NCBI GenBank assembly: GCA_022539475.1
Contig: VCMS01000023.1
Coordinates: forward strand, 1-64,000
Source of the DNA: Gracilaria domingensis
Lineage: Eukaryota; Rhodophyta; Florideophyceae; Gracilariales; Gracilariaceae
Length of the DNA: 64,000 bases
Direction: 5' to 3'
Made by a program: the position numbers and the translations under genes. Under the pieces are notes generated by a model, which was given only the letters and a program-made list of their open reading frames with translations, ran no database searches and had not been told where the DNA came from. Below, in pieces: positions 12,202 through 22,668 of the stretch (the stretch's first letter is position 1; each line of letters starts with the position of its first letter).

Positions 12202-13131
12202 TCAAATCCCTCCCATCCTTCTCTCCTCCTGTCCCCTCAGAATCCCCTTCGCAGTCCGCGCTACCTCCGCCGCACTCCTAAACCCAGTCACCACCGGAGC
12301 TCCCACTCCCTCCCGCGGCACCTCCTCCACCACCTTCTTCATCTCCTTACGCCTCTTCTTTAGACGGCTCTTCCCATCCCCAACCCCACCACCCTTTGTC
12401 TTCGGTGTCACAGGAGACCCCATCTGCACCGCCACCCTTCCCACACTTCCCTTCTCCGTCTTTCCCTCCACACCTCCTTTCACCGTCTCCTCTTCCACCA
12501 ATCTTTGCCTCTTGCACAGCTCCTTCACCTCCTTCTCCAGCACGTCCAACCTCTCGTTCAGAACCCTATTCTCCTCCCGCAACTCTCCAACCTCCCTTCC
12601 CGCACACTCCACTATCCCATACACATGATTTCTCATCTCCACTCCCAATACCGACAACGAATTCCGCAGGCTCGAAATCGCCTCAACCGAAACACCACTA
12701 CTACCCCCACTCAGCACCACACCGCCCATTTCCGTTACAATCTCCACAATTCCATCGTCCAGTTGCTCCTTCATCACCAACCCCAACATCCCCACCCTCG
12801 CCTTCATCTCCCCCACAAACCGTATCTCCCTGTCACCCTCTCCGCCCCCACTCTCTATCTGGTCTCCAACCTCTAACTGACTCAGATGCACCGCACCCCT
12901 TCTCTCCATTGCGACCCCCTCCACCTCCAATTCTACCCCCTTCTCCACCTCATCACCATCCCCTCTCCTCGCCTCACACTTCTTTCCTTCATCAGCCACT
13001 TCGTTCTTCTGCGACATCCGACCAGCCGCCGTAATCACGTCCTCTTCCCGCTTTGGTGACGGCGTCGGCGGTACCTCCTTCCCCTCCAACAGCGCCAACA
13101 GCTCCTCATCCTTCACGTATCCGTTCGACAT
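12202..13131 (-). CDS. Unknown coiled-coil protein (left-arm copy, open)
   Basis: I chose the Met opening MSNGYVKDEELLALLEG (13131), because sequence upstream of it looks like 5' leader. This gives 309 residues. The N-terminal half is acidic and Gly/Glu-rich. Residues about 190-235 form a predicted coiled coil (ELREENRVLNERLDVLEKEV). A strongly basic segment (RLKKRRKEMKK) follows, suggesting a nuclear or nucleic-acid-associated protein. I do not recognise the family. The right-arm copy (41187-42118) is interrupted. The opposite strand also shows long Pro/Ser-rich open frames, which I take as shadows. Confidence 0.6.
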   Translation of the reverse strand: MSNGYVKDEELLALLEGKEVPPTPSPKREEDVITAAGRMSQKNEVADEGKKCEARRGDGDEVEKGVELEVEGVAMERRGAVHLSQLEVGDQIESGGGEGDREIRFVGEMKARVGMLGLVMKEQLDDGIVEIVTEMGGVVLSGGSSGVSVEAISSLRNSLSVLGVEMRNHVYGIVECAGREVGELREENRVLNERLDVLEKEVKELCKRQRLVEEETVKGGVEGKTEKGSVGRVAVQMGSPVTPKTKGGGVGDGKSRLKKRRKEMKKVVEEVPREGVGAPVVTGFRSAAEVARTAKGILRGQEERRMGGI

Positions 13132-13375
13132 CTTCAGAAGAAGAAGTAGTAGTTGGATCGAAGTTTCCGCTGTGATACAGTGCAATCGAGCTAAAATGTG
13201 CTGTCCACCCCCACTGTCCAACCACACGGGCTATATCCAGCACCATGATTGTCCCTGTTTCCCTCATCCCATTTCCCGCCAAAACATCTACTGCACACCT
13301 TCGCACCTTCCACTATTTGAGCGCCACCTCTCTGTCTCCTCTTTCGCGCTCACATAATCCCCACCCACCTCGCCT

Positions 13376-13705
13376 CGACCGGCGATATTTTTCTCTTCCA
13401 CCATAACCCCACTCGATGGTTATAGCAAAACAGGAAGATATTGCCAGTGGAGGCAAGCTAGGGACTAGTGATTGTACTTAGAGTTGCTCACCCTCTGTCT
13501 CGACTGGGGGCATGTTCTTCTTCCGTCACATCCTTTGTGGGTTGTGACAAAAAAAGAATATGTCACCACTCGACACCGGATGGGTAACAATGGTAGCACG
13601 TAAAGTAGTTCATCCTCCCTCTCAGCGTCCACTGGGGATATATTGATGTTCTCTCACATCCTTTCCCGGTTGTGATACAAGAGAAATACATCTCCAATGG
13701 ACACG
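13376..13705. repeat. Three palindromic modules upstream of the coiled-coil gene
   Basis: Three imperfect palindromes of about 80 bp (13376-13455, 13499-13581, 13627-13705), spaced about 125 bp apart. Each is built as outer CCAGT(G/C)GA, an A/T-rich flank, then CACA...TGTG around a short centre. The same three modules recur in the right arm (40624-40945). They fill the gap between the epimerase and the promoter of the coiled-coil gene. They could be a regulatory array or nested small inverted-repeat transposons. Confidence 0.6.
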
Positions 13706-13771
13706 GAGAATATAGTCGTGATAACACGTAAAGGTAACAATGTAATAAACAATAAATTTATGCTACTATCT

Positions 13772-14094
13772 CTAACCAACCTTTCGAAAACCAGCTATGG
13801 CTTGAGCTGGGTTACTCGAGCCAAAGATGGCAGATCCTGCAACTGAAATGTTTCCACCGGCCTTCACTACTGCTTTCACAGTACTCAGTCCAATACCTCC
13901 ATCCACCTGTATCCCTATTCTTGGGTACAACTTCCTTGCATGTCGCACCTTATCAAGAACACCCTCCATAAACACCTGTCCTCCAAACCCTGGCTCCACC
14001 GTCATCAACAATAACATGTCTACAACTCCTTCCTTCATAAGTGCTTCTACGACCTTTATAAACGTATTCGGGCGCAATCCAACTCCATCCTTTT
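13772..14094 (-). pseudogene. Ribulose-phosphate 3-epimerase, truncated copy
   Basis: Encodes only the C-terminal part of the enzyme, with the canonical MTVEPGFGGQ and QVDGGIG blocks and the phosphate-binding VAGSAIF turn. About 440 bp that hold the promoter and the first half in the right-arm copy (39764-40206) are absent here; the junction lies next to ATTAAAAGGATGG. The fragment keeps the normal Glu in TVEPGFGG, which the right-arm copy has lost, so it still records the ancestral sequence at that site. It should have no enzymatic function. Confidence 0.93.
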
Positions 14095-14489
14095 AATTAT
14101 GGCAATCCGAGTGAAGCTATAAAACCCGTTCACGTCATTTATGAAGCCAAAATGGCTCCTTTCATCCTGTATTCAAGCTCCCCGTAACTCGTACTTTACA
14201 ACTACTTTACAACTCAGGTTCGAAATCAGTTTCATTCATTGCACACTTTCTACTCTTCCACCTACCTTTCATAAAACATCATCACACTTTGTGGCTTGTC
14301 GTCTCATACAAGCCCTATCATTCATTCAGTACAATCACAAATCATACATTTCGCTCACTTTCACAAAGTGAACCATGTTCCCGTTCTGCGCTTCCCAACC
14401 GTTTGTACTTAAGTATCACTCTTTACCCCAGCAGTTCTCCGCCCCATCTTCCATTTCTATCGTCACACAAAAACATTCGAACACTTGCA

Positions 14490-15392
14490 ATGAACTCCCA
14501 GACCGACATGCCTCCCACTCCGCCTCCGAGTCCCAGATACTCTGACGTCCCTCAGGCCTCATCTCCCGCCCGAAGGACTCGGGCCGTTATTGTTGGGAGG
14601 GGGCGTATAGGTACCATGCTGGCGAACGAAGAAGATACGGTCATTTCCGCACACGAATTCTGCAGCATGGCTGCTACCTCTCATCTTTCTGATGTACCGA
14701 TACTAGTTTGTGGAAGAACGAACACCCTGGAGACCGTAATTCAGGCTTGCCCTTATTCGCTCAGAGAGAATCTCGTTTTCTTCCAGAATGGAGACATCAT
14801 ACCATTGGTTTCGAAGCTCGGTGTGGACAAATGTTCAAAAGTTGTCCTATACGTTGGTGTCCCCTCAAGAAACGCAGCTCCGCAGGATGGTGTCACTCCT
14901 CAAAGTCCGGATGGTCTCACTGTCGCCACAGGAAAATGGGCCTCCAACGTTGCAAACAGGTTTAGGTCTATGGGTCTCACTTGCGGGGTTGTCGACGAAG
15001 ACACATTTCTCGTAATCTATTATGAGAAGCTCGTGTGGCTATCAGCGTTCAACATCGTCGGGGCCTCAAGAGGTTTCATTCCTATGGACGTAGTCGCTAC
15101 GGAGTGCAGTACGGTTGTGCTCACAATAATGAAAGAGCTGTTGAAGATAGTTTCGCTTAAGACAGGTACTACTTTCAACCTGGAAGAGACCGTTGGGCGA
15201 CTTCTTGCATATGGAAAAACTCTCGTTGGCTTCCCTACTTCTTTCTCCGACTTTCAGTTTAGAAACGCGTACTTCTACGACTTTTCCCGCCAAGAAAGAA
15301 ACATTGTAGGCGGTGACCCCGCTCCTTTTCATACAAACTACGTTAACGTTGTTAAGGAAAAGTTATCCCCCTCCCCATTCCCCCAGCTTTGA
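14490..15392 (+). CDS. Ketopantoate-reductase-like protein (left copy)
   Basis: 300 residues from MNSQTDMPPTPPPSPRY, the Met chosen because in-frame sequence upstream looks like leader. A short Pro/Ser-rich tail is followed by a Rossmann start VIVGRGRIGTMLA (the GxGxxG nucleotide-binding loop), then the LVFFQNGD block matching the QNG motif of the PanE/ApbA family, and YEKLVWLSAFN, which carries the Lys and Asn of the family's catalytic region. The known family reaction is NADPH-dependent reduction of 2-dehydropantoate to pantoate. Divergence is high, so a related 2-oxoacid reductase is possible. Its twin at 38491-39384 is also open, differing by a three-residue deletion and substitutions. 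Confidence 0.72.
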   Translation: MNSQTDMPPTPPPSPRYSDVPQASSPARRTRAVIVGRGRIGTMLANEEDTVISAHEFCSMAATSHLSDVPILVCGRTNTLETVIQACPYSLRENLVFFQNGDIIPLVSKLGVDKCSKVVLYVGVPSRNAAPQDGVTPQSPDGLTVATGKWASNVANRFRSMGLTCGVVDEDTFLVIYYEKLVWLSAFNIVGASRGFIPMDVVATECSTVVLTIMKELLKIVSLKTGTTFNLEETVGRLLAYGKTLVGFPTSFSDFQFRNAYFYDFSRQERNIVGGDPAPFHTNYVNVVKEKLSPSPFPQL

Positions 15393-16018
15393 GGTTAGAA
15401 CACATGACTTTTCGGTGTTGTAAACCTTTTAGAGATAGTTAAACATAAAAGTTACTTTATCGAAATGACCTGTTCCTATTACATTACTTATATTGTTCGT
15501 CCTTCTGTGGTTCAAATATGCCCCTTTAAATCCTACATCCCTTATCACTAATACTTCGCTAAGATTTTGCTAGATAGAAAAGGGTCATTCCACATCATTA
15601 AAGTGCACGATACTAGTAACGAAACAAGTACAAAATTGTGATATTTCTGAAGAACTAAGCCTTTGCAATACTTGGGGCACCTGTATAAAGTAAGGTAAAC
15701 CTTTTATGGGTTTCAACCCTTAATGGAGGTTGTTTTACTCTTCTTGATTTCTAAGCTCATGTTGAAGATATTCATAGTTTTCTTTACCCACTTGAACACG
15801 TACATATAATTTATGACTAAATCATCCTTTCTTTACTGCAAATCGATGCAAAAGCTTCTCGTCGTAGTAACGTTTTAAAACAGTACTACAATACCCGTAT
15901 ATGGTCGTTCTTAGGCTCTTTTTATACTACGAAACACCTTGTGAACATCAATCACATCCTTTTCATTCGTATACCCACACCCATTTGCAAAACGAACCCT
16001 TTCGAAATCTTTCAAAAC
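15393..16018. other. Intergenic spacer in the left arm
   Basis: AT-rich, conserved as 37865-38490 in the other arm. I see no gene. The end nearest 16018 should hold the promoter of the HAD phosphatase. Confidence 0.6.
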
Positions 16019-16891
16019 ATGTATAACTCAGAAGTTAGAGCCCAAGAAGTAACTCCTCAGCAGCTGGCTAACGAAATATTCGAAAATGGCTACGCCGTGA
16101 TTAGTGATGTTGACGGTACTCTGAAAAGAGCTGGGGAGAACATTCCTGCCGAAACAGTCAAATGCATGAAGTACATCAACGCACGCGTTGGTTTCGGAAT
16201 TGCTACTGGGCGAGATATAGAGGATGCCGAGAGTTTCATGGAGCACCTGGGTGGCTACACTTTTGGCATCTCTGGAAACCAAGGCGCACGGGTGAGATTA
16301 TCCAATGGTACCGAAATTGATCAGGACCTTGACAGGGAAGGCTACGAAAGATGTGCAGCCAAACTTGAGAGACTTGCACTCTCCTTAAATGAATCGCACG
16401 GACTTCACGAAGAGCGTCAACAAGCAGTGGTGAGCACTAGAAAAGACAGTGGACTCCCTAACTTCACGTACAATGGACTGTCGAAGTGGAAAACAGAAGT
16501 TAACTCCGGTATTTCAAAAGTGTTGACATCCTTTCCGAACCTGGTTGCGTACCCTCAAGATGAAAACTGTGACATAGGGGACATTCGTTTCACGAAAAAT
16601 AGTGGGGCGCTAGCCTTGGTTGAAAACGACCCCCAGTTCGACACACATTTAATCGTTGCTTTCGGGAATGCTTCCAATGATGGCCCTCTATATGAAATGG
16701 CAACCCTGGCAGTTCATGTGAAGGGAGAAGACCATCCAGCAGCGGTAACATATCTTGTTGATGGGGTGGAGGACGTGCATGAGACCATCAGAAGGGTGGC
16801 AGAACTGTACGGGTACAGAAAATGCAAGTGTCAATGGTTTAGAAATGCTCTTGGAATTTGTTTCAAGTGCTACGATGCCTTTAATACTTAG
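16019..16891 (+). CDS. HAD-superfamily phosphatase, trehalose-phosphatase-like (left copy, open)
   Basis: 290 residues starting MYNSEVRAQEV. The HAD nucleophile motif is ISDVDGTL (about residue 36), motif II lies in GIATGRDIED, and the C-terminal block AFGNASNDGPLYEMATLAVHVKG followed by AAVTYLVDGVEDV resembles OtsB-type trehalose- and sucrose-phosphatases. Motif IV reads GNASND where the family usually has GDD/GDxxxD, so one metal-binding acid is Asn. A sugar-phosphate substrate is the family expectation. In a red alga the floridoside pathway uses related phosphatases; that link is inference. A paralogue lies tail to tail 52 bp away. The right-arm copy is frameshifted. Confidence 0.8.
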   Translation: MYNSEVRAQEVTPQQLANEIFENGYAVISDVDGTLKRAGENIPAETVKCMKYINARVGFGIATGRDIEDAESFMEHLGGYTFGISGNQGARVRLSNGTEIDQDLDREGYERCAAKLERLALSLNESHGLHEERQQAVVSTRKDSGLPNFTYNGLSKWKTEVNSGISKVLTSFPNLVAYPQDENCDIGDIRFTKNSGALALVENDPQFDTHLIVAFGNASNDGPLYEMATLAVHVKGEDHPAAVTYLVDGVEDVHETIRRVAELYGYRKCKCQWFRNALGICFKCYDAFNT

Positions 16892-16943
16892 CTATGATAT
16901 GAGATCTCAGTAATAAAAGTGTGGTGTATATTTCAATACCCTT

Positions 16944-17853
16944 TTATGAATCATGGTGGTTATTATCGTGCTGCTTTTCCTCGTAGCCGTACAACAGAGC
17001 CACCAACATAATTGTCGAATGTACATCCTCCACGCTTTCGAACAGGTTGTGTACTCCACCCGGGATACAATCTTCTTTGACGTGAATGCCGTACACGCCT
17101 ACCTCATGCAAAGGCCCGTCGCTCAAAGCACTTCCGAACGTCACGACGTCATCCGTATCAATAAATCTCGGTTCATTATCCACAAGATTTTCTCCTCCGC
17201 TTCCTTTTGTGTATCGCTTGTCCACAATTTCGCAACTTTTATCGCCGGGATAGATAACAAACGCATCCATCTTCTGCAACAGGTCCCAATAGCAGAATCC
17301 ACTTCTTCTTTCCACTGCCACAGTTTGTTGTACACGAAATTGGGAAGGCCACTATCACTTCTGGTCTCCACGAACCCCTTGTCATCATCATTCACAATAC
17401 CATGCCTCCTATTCAAATCCCTTGCCAGGAACAGTAGTCCGTCAACAGTGTGGTCAAGGGTGTGATCATTGAATGCACCCTTAATTTCCCTCTCGTCAGA
17501 GAAACGCAGGAAAGCTCCATGATTCGCCGAGACACCAAACTTATAGTCTCCGAGTCCTTCCATTTTCCCCTCCACGTCGCCCACATCACCCCTGTGACAA
17601 GTCCGAAACCAACACGTTCGTCAATGAACTTCATACACTTCACAACTTCTTCTGGAATTGACTCTCCTTCTCTTCTCAACGTTCCATCAACGGAACTTAA
17701 TATACCGTAACCATTGGCATATATGAACTTAGACAAGGTATTTGGTGAAATTTCCGCCAAGCCTCTCTGTTCCTCTGCCATTTTTCCTGATACAGTCACC
17801 ATACTGCCACAAGTACCGCATAGACAGGAACTGTATAGACTTCTCAGTTTCAC
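16944..17853 (-). pseudogene. Second HAD phosphatase paralogue, broken (left copy)
   Basis: Clear paralogue of the neighbouring phosphatase, in opposite orientation. It has a Cys-rich N-terminus (SCLCGTCGS), GYGILSSVDGTLRREGE, ERVGFGLVTG, and a C-terminal FGSALSDGPLHEVGVYGIHV block. The usual DxD nucleophile reads SVD, and the motif IV acid is Ser, so even an intact protein would be an unlikely phosphatase. The reading frame changes near 17585 and near 17310. The right-arm copy shows only one change. Both paralogues share the short 3' spacer 16892-16943, with an AATAAA polyadenylation word at about 16912. Confidence 0.85.
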
Positions 17854-18116
17854 ACTTCTCTTAAAAGCAACCTTAAGTGCAGTTTCAGAAATGTTAGGAC
17901 GCTACATGTTCAATTGCGAGTTGACTGGTGCCACCAATGATGTTAACGATACCGAGCATTTGGCATGTTGCAATTAGACGCAACTGGACCAAAGACGTTT
18001 GACATTTGTTCAATTACCAGCCTGCCGCACCTTTTCTATGTTCATATGTATAGCCTTGTAATAGTATACTACTTTAATACTCGCAAGACACACATAATTT
18101 ACTAATCATCTCATTC

Positions 18117-19678
18117 TCATCCACTTCGAGGCGCTCGCAGCCTCATTATTGGCAAATCGTCATCACTACTACTCTCGAGCACTTCGGTTCTACCAGCGTC
18201 CGCTTCCAAACCAATCTCCACGACCACTTGGTCTTCGTCCATGTCAACCGCCCACCTCCTATCGGACAACAGTTCATCCTCCGCCTCCTCCTCCTCGTCA
18301 CCATTGACAAACGTGGGTCGGAAATCCCGCACCCGATGAACAGCATCAGGTAGTGCGTAGCCCTCTGGTACCATGTACATGTGGTATCTAACCAGCAAAT
18401 CCATAGACTCGGGCCTATCCACCTTGTCCTTCCACTTGCTCCGGCATGTGTCACATCACCACGGCCACGAATACAGAGTACGGTGGGATGATTATCTTCT
18501 TCGCTGGATACACCTCCGACATCACTCGCAACTGTTGGTTGTTCATCCCACCATTTGATGGCTTCCAGCGCTCACCCAGAGAGGAAAGCCCTCTTTCCCA
18601 GAGGCCATTACAAAGTATCCGGGGTTGCCAGTATTCATTGTTTCCTTCGTAACCAGACCACTGAAGTCGGTGTGCAGCGTCTGGCGCTTGCACTTTCTCG
18701 TCGTCCCCAGAAATCGACCACCAGTTTTCGGAGTGTACATCTTCACAGCTTCCCTTTCATTGTCCCATAGTCCCAAAGCCGCAGCAATTGTACCCATTCG
18801 AACATCAAGTAAAGCACGCGACCTTACAACCCACCTGAGCTCCTCATTATCCTCCGGCTTCTCCACCGTACCCAACGTGTCGACATCACTCTCCCCTCAA
18901 ATGGTCCATCGCTACCGTCCTTCCATCCTTCATCATCGTTGATTATTTGAACAAACGACTTCTGTTCCTCTCCTTTCCGTATATCCGGCATCGCTCCATA
19001 CTCATTCTCGAAGAAGTCCACCAACTTCCCCGACACATCTCCGAACTCCCGAACTTCTTCCAACTCCTCCCATTTAGGGACACCATTATCCGTCGCAAAG
19101 CCATCAAGCACGCAATATCCATTCTGCCTTAGCTCAGCTTGCATTCGGGCGAAGAATATTTGCCCAAATTCGTCATGCTCCTTCGCAGCAACCCACAGCA
19201 CTCTTCATCATCCATACCTGTCGGTCGAGTACGAGGATACTGCATACCAAATGTCTCCGCCCGTAGGCGATGTTCAGCCCTTGCAGCGTCCAAAAGACAA
19301 GATGGTGTACATCTCTGAGATTCGAGACACTTAGCAGCTCCGACCTATGTCCCTTCGGCAAGTGAATGACTCTGAGCCAGGGGTCCTTGTGCTCAATTAC
19401 GTTCTTCCCTTGCTCTTCCTGCGGTCTCAGCCTGGCATACCCGCACCATGATGGGTTCAGTGGGCCATCATATGGGTCACCTCGAACAAGTCCGTGCTCC
19501 TCAGATTCCGGAAGAGCTGTAGGTAACTCGTCATCAAATGACCCCCACCTGTCTCTTGCTGATCGTCTGGCGCAGCATCTTTCTCGACGGTGACAACCCG
19601 TGGAACTGTCACAGAAAAAAGCTCATCGTCATCCACAAATGCAGAACTGCCTGCGTTCTCTGCATTCGCTCCCTCTCC
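18117..19678 (-). pseudogene. 2OG-Fe(II) oxygenase domain, left copy, frameshifted
   Basis: Homologous to the open right-arm copy at 34627-35763, but spread over several frames (changes near 19200-19240, 18870 and 18440). Recognisable pieces include LRQNGYCVLDGFATD, the iron-binding LHTDFSGL, and the acidic C-terminal tail. Unlike the right copy, it continues upstream past the arm edge: the same strand encodes GYARLRPQEEQGKNVIEHK and HKDPWLRVIHLPKGHRSELL before the arm-shared segment. So this is the locus where the gene keeps its 5' part, which joins the ParB-like region. Confidence 0.75.
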
Positions 19679-22010
19679 CTATGCCACGAACTGAACGTTC
19701 ATCGACCTTCCTCTCAGCACATGTTCATTTAGTTGAGACATCAGGTCATCCGGTGTCATGCTGTTCAGAGTAGATCTCATCTGTTGTGTGAAAGTCTTTC
19801 TCCGTTTCTTCCTCGGCGGAGCCCGCTGTTCTTCTTCAGAGCTATCCAGAACTTCTATGGCACCTCGATTTCGGCCGTGCTCAATTTCCCTATAACTCAC
19901 CTGCGCCCGTTCTCGTGCACTTCTTCGCGGCTCCCCTTCTTCACTGGCAGATGTTGCAGCAGCAGCAGCGGGAGTCCTCCTCTTCGTCACGGACTGCTTC
20001 ACTGGTGCGGGGGGCGGAATTACCTTGAGCATCGTCCGCAATCGATTCTGAACGGAAGTCGTGGCAGTTCTAATTGAGTTCGTCCTGCTCCGAATACGCG
20101 GCAATGTGTTGAAGTTCACAACTTGTCCCAAAAGGAACTGATACACAGCTGCGTTGTTGTCTGGGTCTTCAACGTCATCTTCATTCGATGGAGCAGAAAG
20201 ACTGATTCGCGTTTCAGGAACACTTCCATGGACTCTTCCTCGTTCAGTTCATTCCTCACTGCTCTAGCCGCGCGGAACAGAGACACTGCTCTATCATAAA
20301 AGAAACCTCGAACCTCCTCAAAGCTTTTCCATTGCTTTGTCTTCGTCGACTTGCCTTCAATAGAAACATCTGAAGACAATCAAGAATGAAGAAAACTCCT
20401 CGGCATCCAAAACATATAGCGGAGTATGGGACAGATGTGTGAGACCTATGTCACTCACAGTCTCACATATATCCTCGAAATGGGCCAGCATTCCCTCACG
20501 AGACATGAGTTGCAGGGCGACATTGGCATATCTCAGATACTGACGCTCTTGCACAGTCCCAATCAGTTGGCTCTCCTTCAACACTTCTGTCACTTCTGCA
20601 GGATCCACGTCTGCCGGCGTCACCCCCTCAACATCTTCAATTAGAATGGCGACCACACTAACTATAGAGTGTATCTTGTCTGCAAACATCATCCTTCGCA
20701 TGGTACTCGTCGACTCATTGAGGTACGAAGCAACACATAACAATTCCTTCATCCCAATGGGCCTCCCATCTCTTCGTATCAGCAGATTGCAACGCCGAAA
20801 CTTGGCTAATCGTTCCACTTCGGTGCACCAGTCGCTGCCAAATATTGTATAGCTTTCAGACGATGCAAACCATCTACAATGAAGCACTTCTTCGTTAGGC
20901 GTCCCTTGTCAGTATCCCTCTCTCCCGTAGTAGCATCTTGTAAGGCCACCACTGGAGAACCCATCGACTGCAATATCCCCGCTCTCCATACTCTTCACAA
21001 GGGCTTCAACGTGGCGTTTACTTACTCCACGGAGTAAATTGGGCGGAGTGTCCACCAGAGTGATGTCAACAGTAACAACAACCATCCGGTACTGATTGAG
21101 GTTCACCTTTGGTACCTTCTGACGAATTCGTCTGTACGTCTTGCTCCGAGTAGGTGTCCCTTGTGTTCCAGACCGCTCGCCAGAAACACTTGAACGTGCC
21201 ATTCTTGCGGACAGAAGCACAACGTCATCGTCCTGCTGCTCCGCAGTTTTTGGTGCAGTTTGGGGTACAGATGGACCAGCTCCTTGCGCGGATTGCATCC
21301 GCGTCTGGAAGGGGACCTTTCATGATCTCATCTTCCTCCTCTTGCACAGCCGTCCCTGCTGAACCGTCTGTTTCGACGCAGAAGATCCCTTGTGTCGACG
21401 GTCTGATTCATCGCAGGAGAAGCCTTTTCGACGCAGTGGGCTTCGTAGCGGAGGTAGACTTTGTTTGACCTGTCCGCTTCGTAGCTGGGGATGCTCTCGT
21501 CTCCATAGACCGCTTCGTAACAGACGACGGACCTGCCCGCGGAGGTGCTACTGATGCGCTACCTCTCGGTGTTGATGAACTTCGAATTGGTCCGTGCGGC
21601 TTGTCGGCGTCATCACCTCACTCATAGCGCTCACCGTTCCTCGCTTCGACGCCGGAATGCTGGCTGCCACCGGTTCCATCATTTTCTCATCCCAAGGAGC
21701 GGCCGTCCGGAGATCCTGGATATATTGTGGAAGATCCAGGCCCTCCGCCCGGTAAGGGTAGAACGTCTGACGCTTCGACTGATGAGAATATTATGAACCA
21801 CCCAAGACCTGGGTCCAATTGCTTCCCGTGCAACTCGCGGCGTAGAACACTTCCAATTCCATGCAACAACGCTTCCCCGACTATCACCTTTCCTTCATCC
21901 TCAATATCCATCTGCAGAGAAACCCGCATTCCACCTTGCAATAATCGAGTGCTCCGCCGAGTGCGAGGAGTCACGCTTTGCGTACGCTTTCGAACACGAG
22001 TTGGCTTCAT
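19679..22010 (-). pseudogene. ParB/sulfiredoxin-fold protein, probable 5' part of a ParB-oxygenase gene
   Basis: The minus strand starts with a basic, Ser/Thr/Arg-rich segment (MKPTRVRKRTQSVTPRTRR at 22010) that continues to about 21300. A ParB-like core follows: VSKRHVEALVKSMESGDI, then FIVDGLHRLKAIQYL (about 20845-20890), the signature of the ParB/Srx fold, then RRDGRPIGMKELLCVASYLNE. A helical region and a basic linker (RKKRRKTFTQQM) lead to TPDDLMSQLNEHVL. Frames change near 20915, 20800, 20370 and 20220. An in-frame TAG at 19679-19681 separates it from sequence that stays open and leads into the oxygenase. Known ParB-fold proteins bind or cut DNA; the role here is inference. Confidence 0.65.
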
Positions 22011-22422
22011 GTTGAACAGCTATTGCAGTGAAAGGTGTATATCAACAATACGCTCGCTCTGGACGATACACAACGGAGGCGAGCCTTTAAAGGCGACTTA
22101 CGCTGGGCACCCCGCTTTCGGCAGCTCCTCCCAGCGCACTGCCAGTCTCGTCCGTGTCCTGTCCGTGGCCAATCGCACACTGATTGTACGCTTTAGAGTC
22201 GTGGAGTTCGCGCAATGATGACTCACGCGAGCAATGGTCGCGTTCTCTAATCATGCTCTTCAAATGCTTTGCATAGTAGTCAAGAGTACACTCATTCACT
22301 TCCATGTACAGCCTACTCCCGCAAATACACGTGGACAGCGGCGCCAACGTACCGGCGGCCGGGTGTAGCGAAATCACTGCGCGGCGGCGTGTTTTGGGAG
22401 GTCCCGGGAAGGCACCGGAAAG

Positions 22423-22668
22423 TGGCCAGAAGTGCCCGCGGGCGGGGGGGTCCGGTCGTGTTAGGGTACCTACCCTAGGCGGGGGGGTCGGTCGTGTTAG
22501 GGTAGGTACCCTAACACGACGGACCCCCCCGCCCGCGGGCATAAAATCGCACATTTTTCAAAAAATCGCCAAAACGTGCCCGCGGGCGGCGGGGGTCGGT
22601 CGTGTTAGGGTCACCTACCCTAACACGACCGGACCCCCCCCGCCCGCGGCACGTTCTGGCCACAATCT
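22423..22668. repeat. GC-rich nested foldback beside the gap
   Basis: Repeated long palindromes made of CGTGCCCGCGGGCGG, a G-run, GGTCGTGTTAGGGT and its complement ACCCTAACACGACC. The clearest one runs 22575-22652 with arms of about 36 bp. An outer pair, TGGCCAGAA near 22423 and TTCTGGCCA near 22654, encloses the block. The sequence runs straight into the N gap, and such hairpins are a plausible reason the assembly stopped there. Confidence 0.85.

Larger units (their letters stand above)
11733..19318 (+). repeat. Left arm of a giant inverted repeat
   Basis: 7,586 bp whose reverse complement matches 34553-42588 with the same gene order. The outer edge is the shared word GCGTCTGTGTTCTGC (11733 here, ending at 42588 on the right). 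The inner edge is the shared TCAGAGATGTACACC (ending at 19318 here, starting at 34553 on the right). By eye the arms differ by a few percent plus small indels. The 450-bp length difference is almost wholly one deletion that removes the first half of the epimerase gene from this arm. Confidence 0.93.

Noticed and set aside
12396-13034. Long Pro/Ser-rich plus-strand frame opposite the coiled-coil gene
   Set aside because: It is the antisense shadow of a Gly/Glu-rich coding region. The same shadow appears opposite the right-arm copy (41259-41924), where the sense gene is broken.
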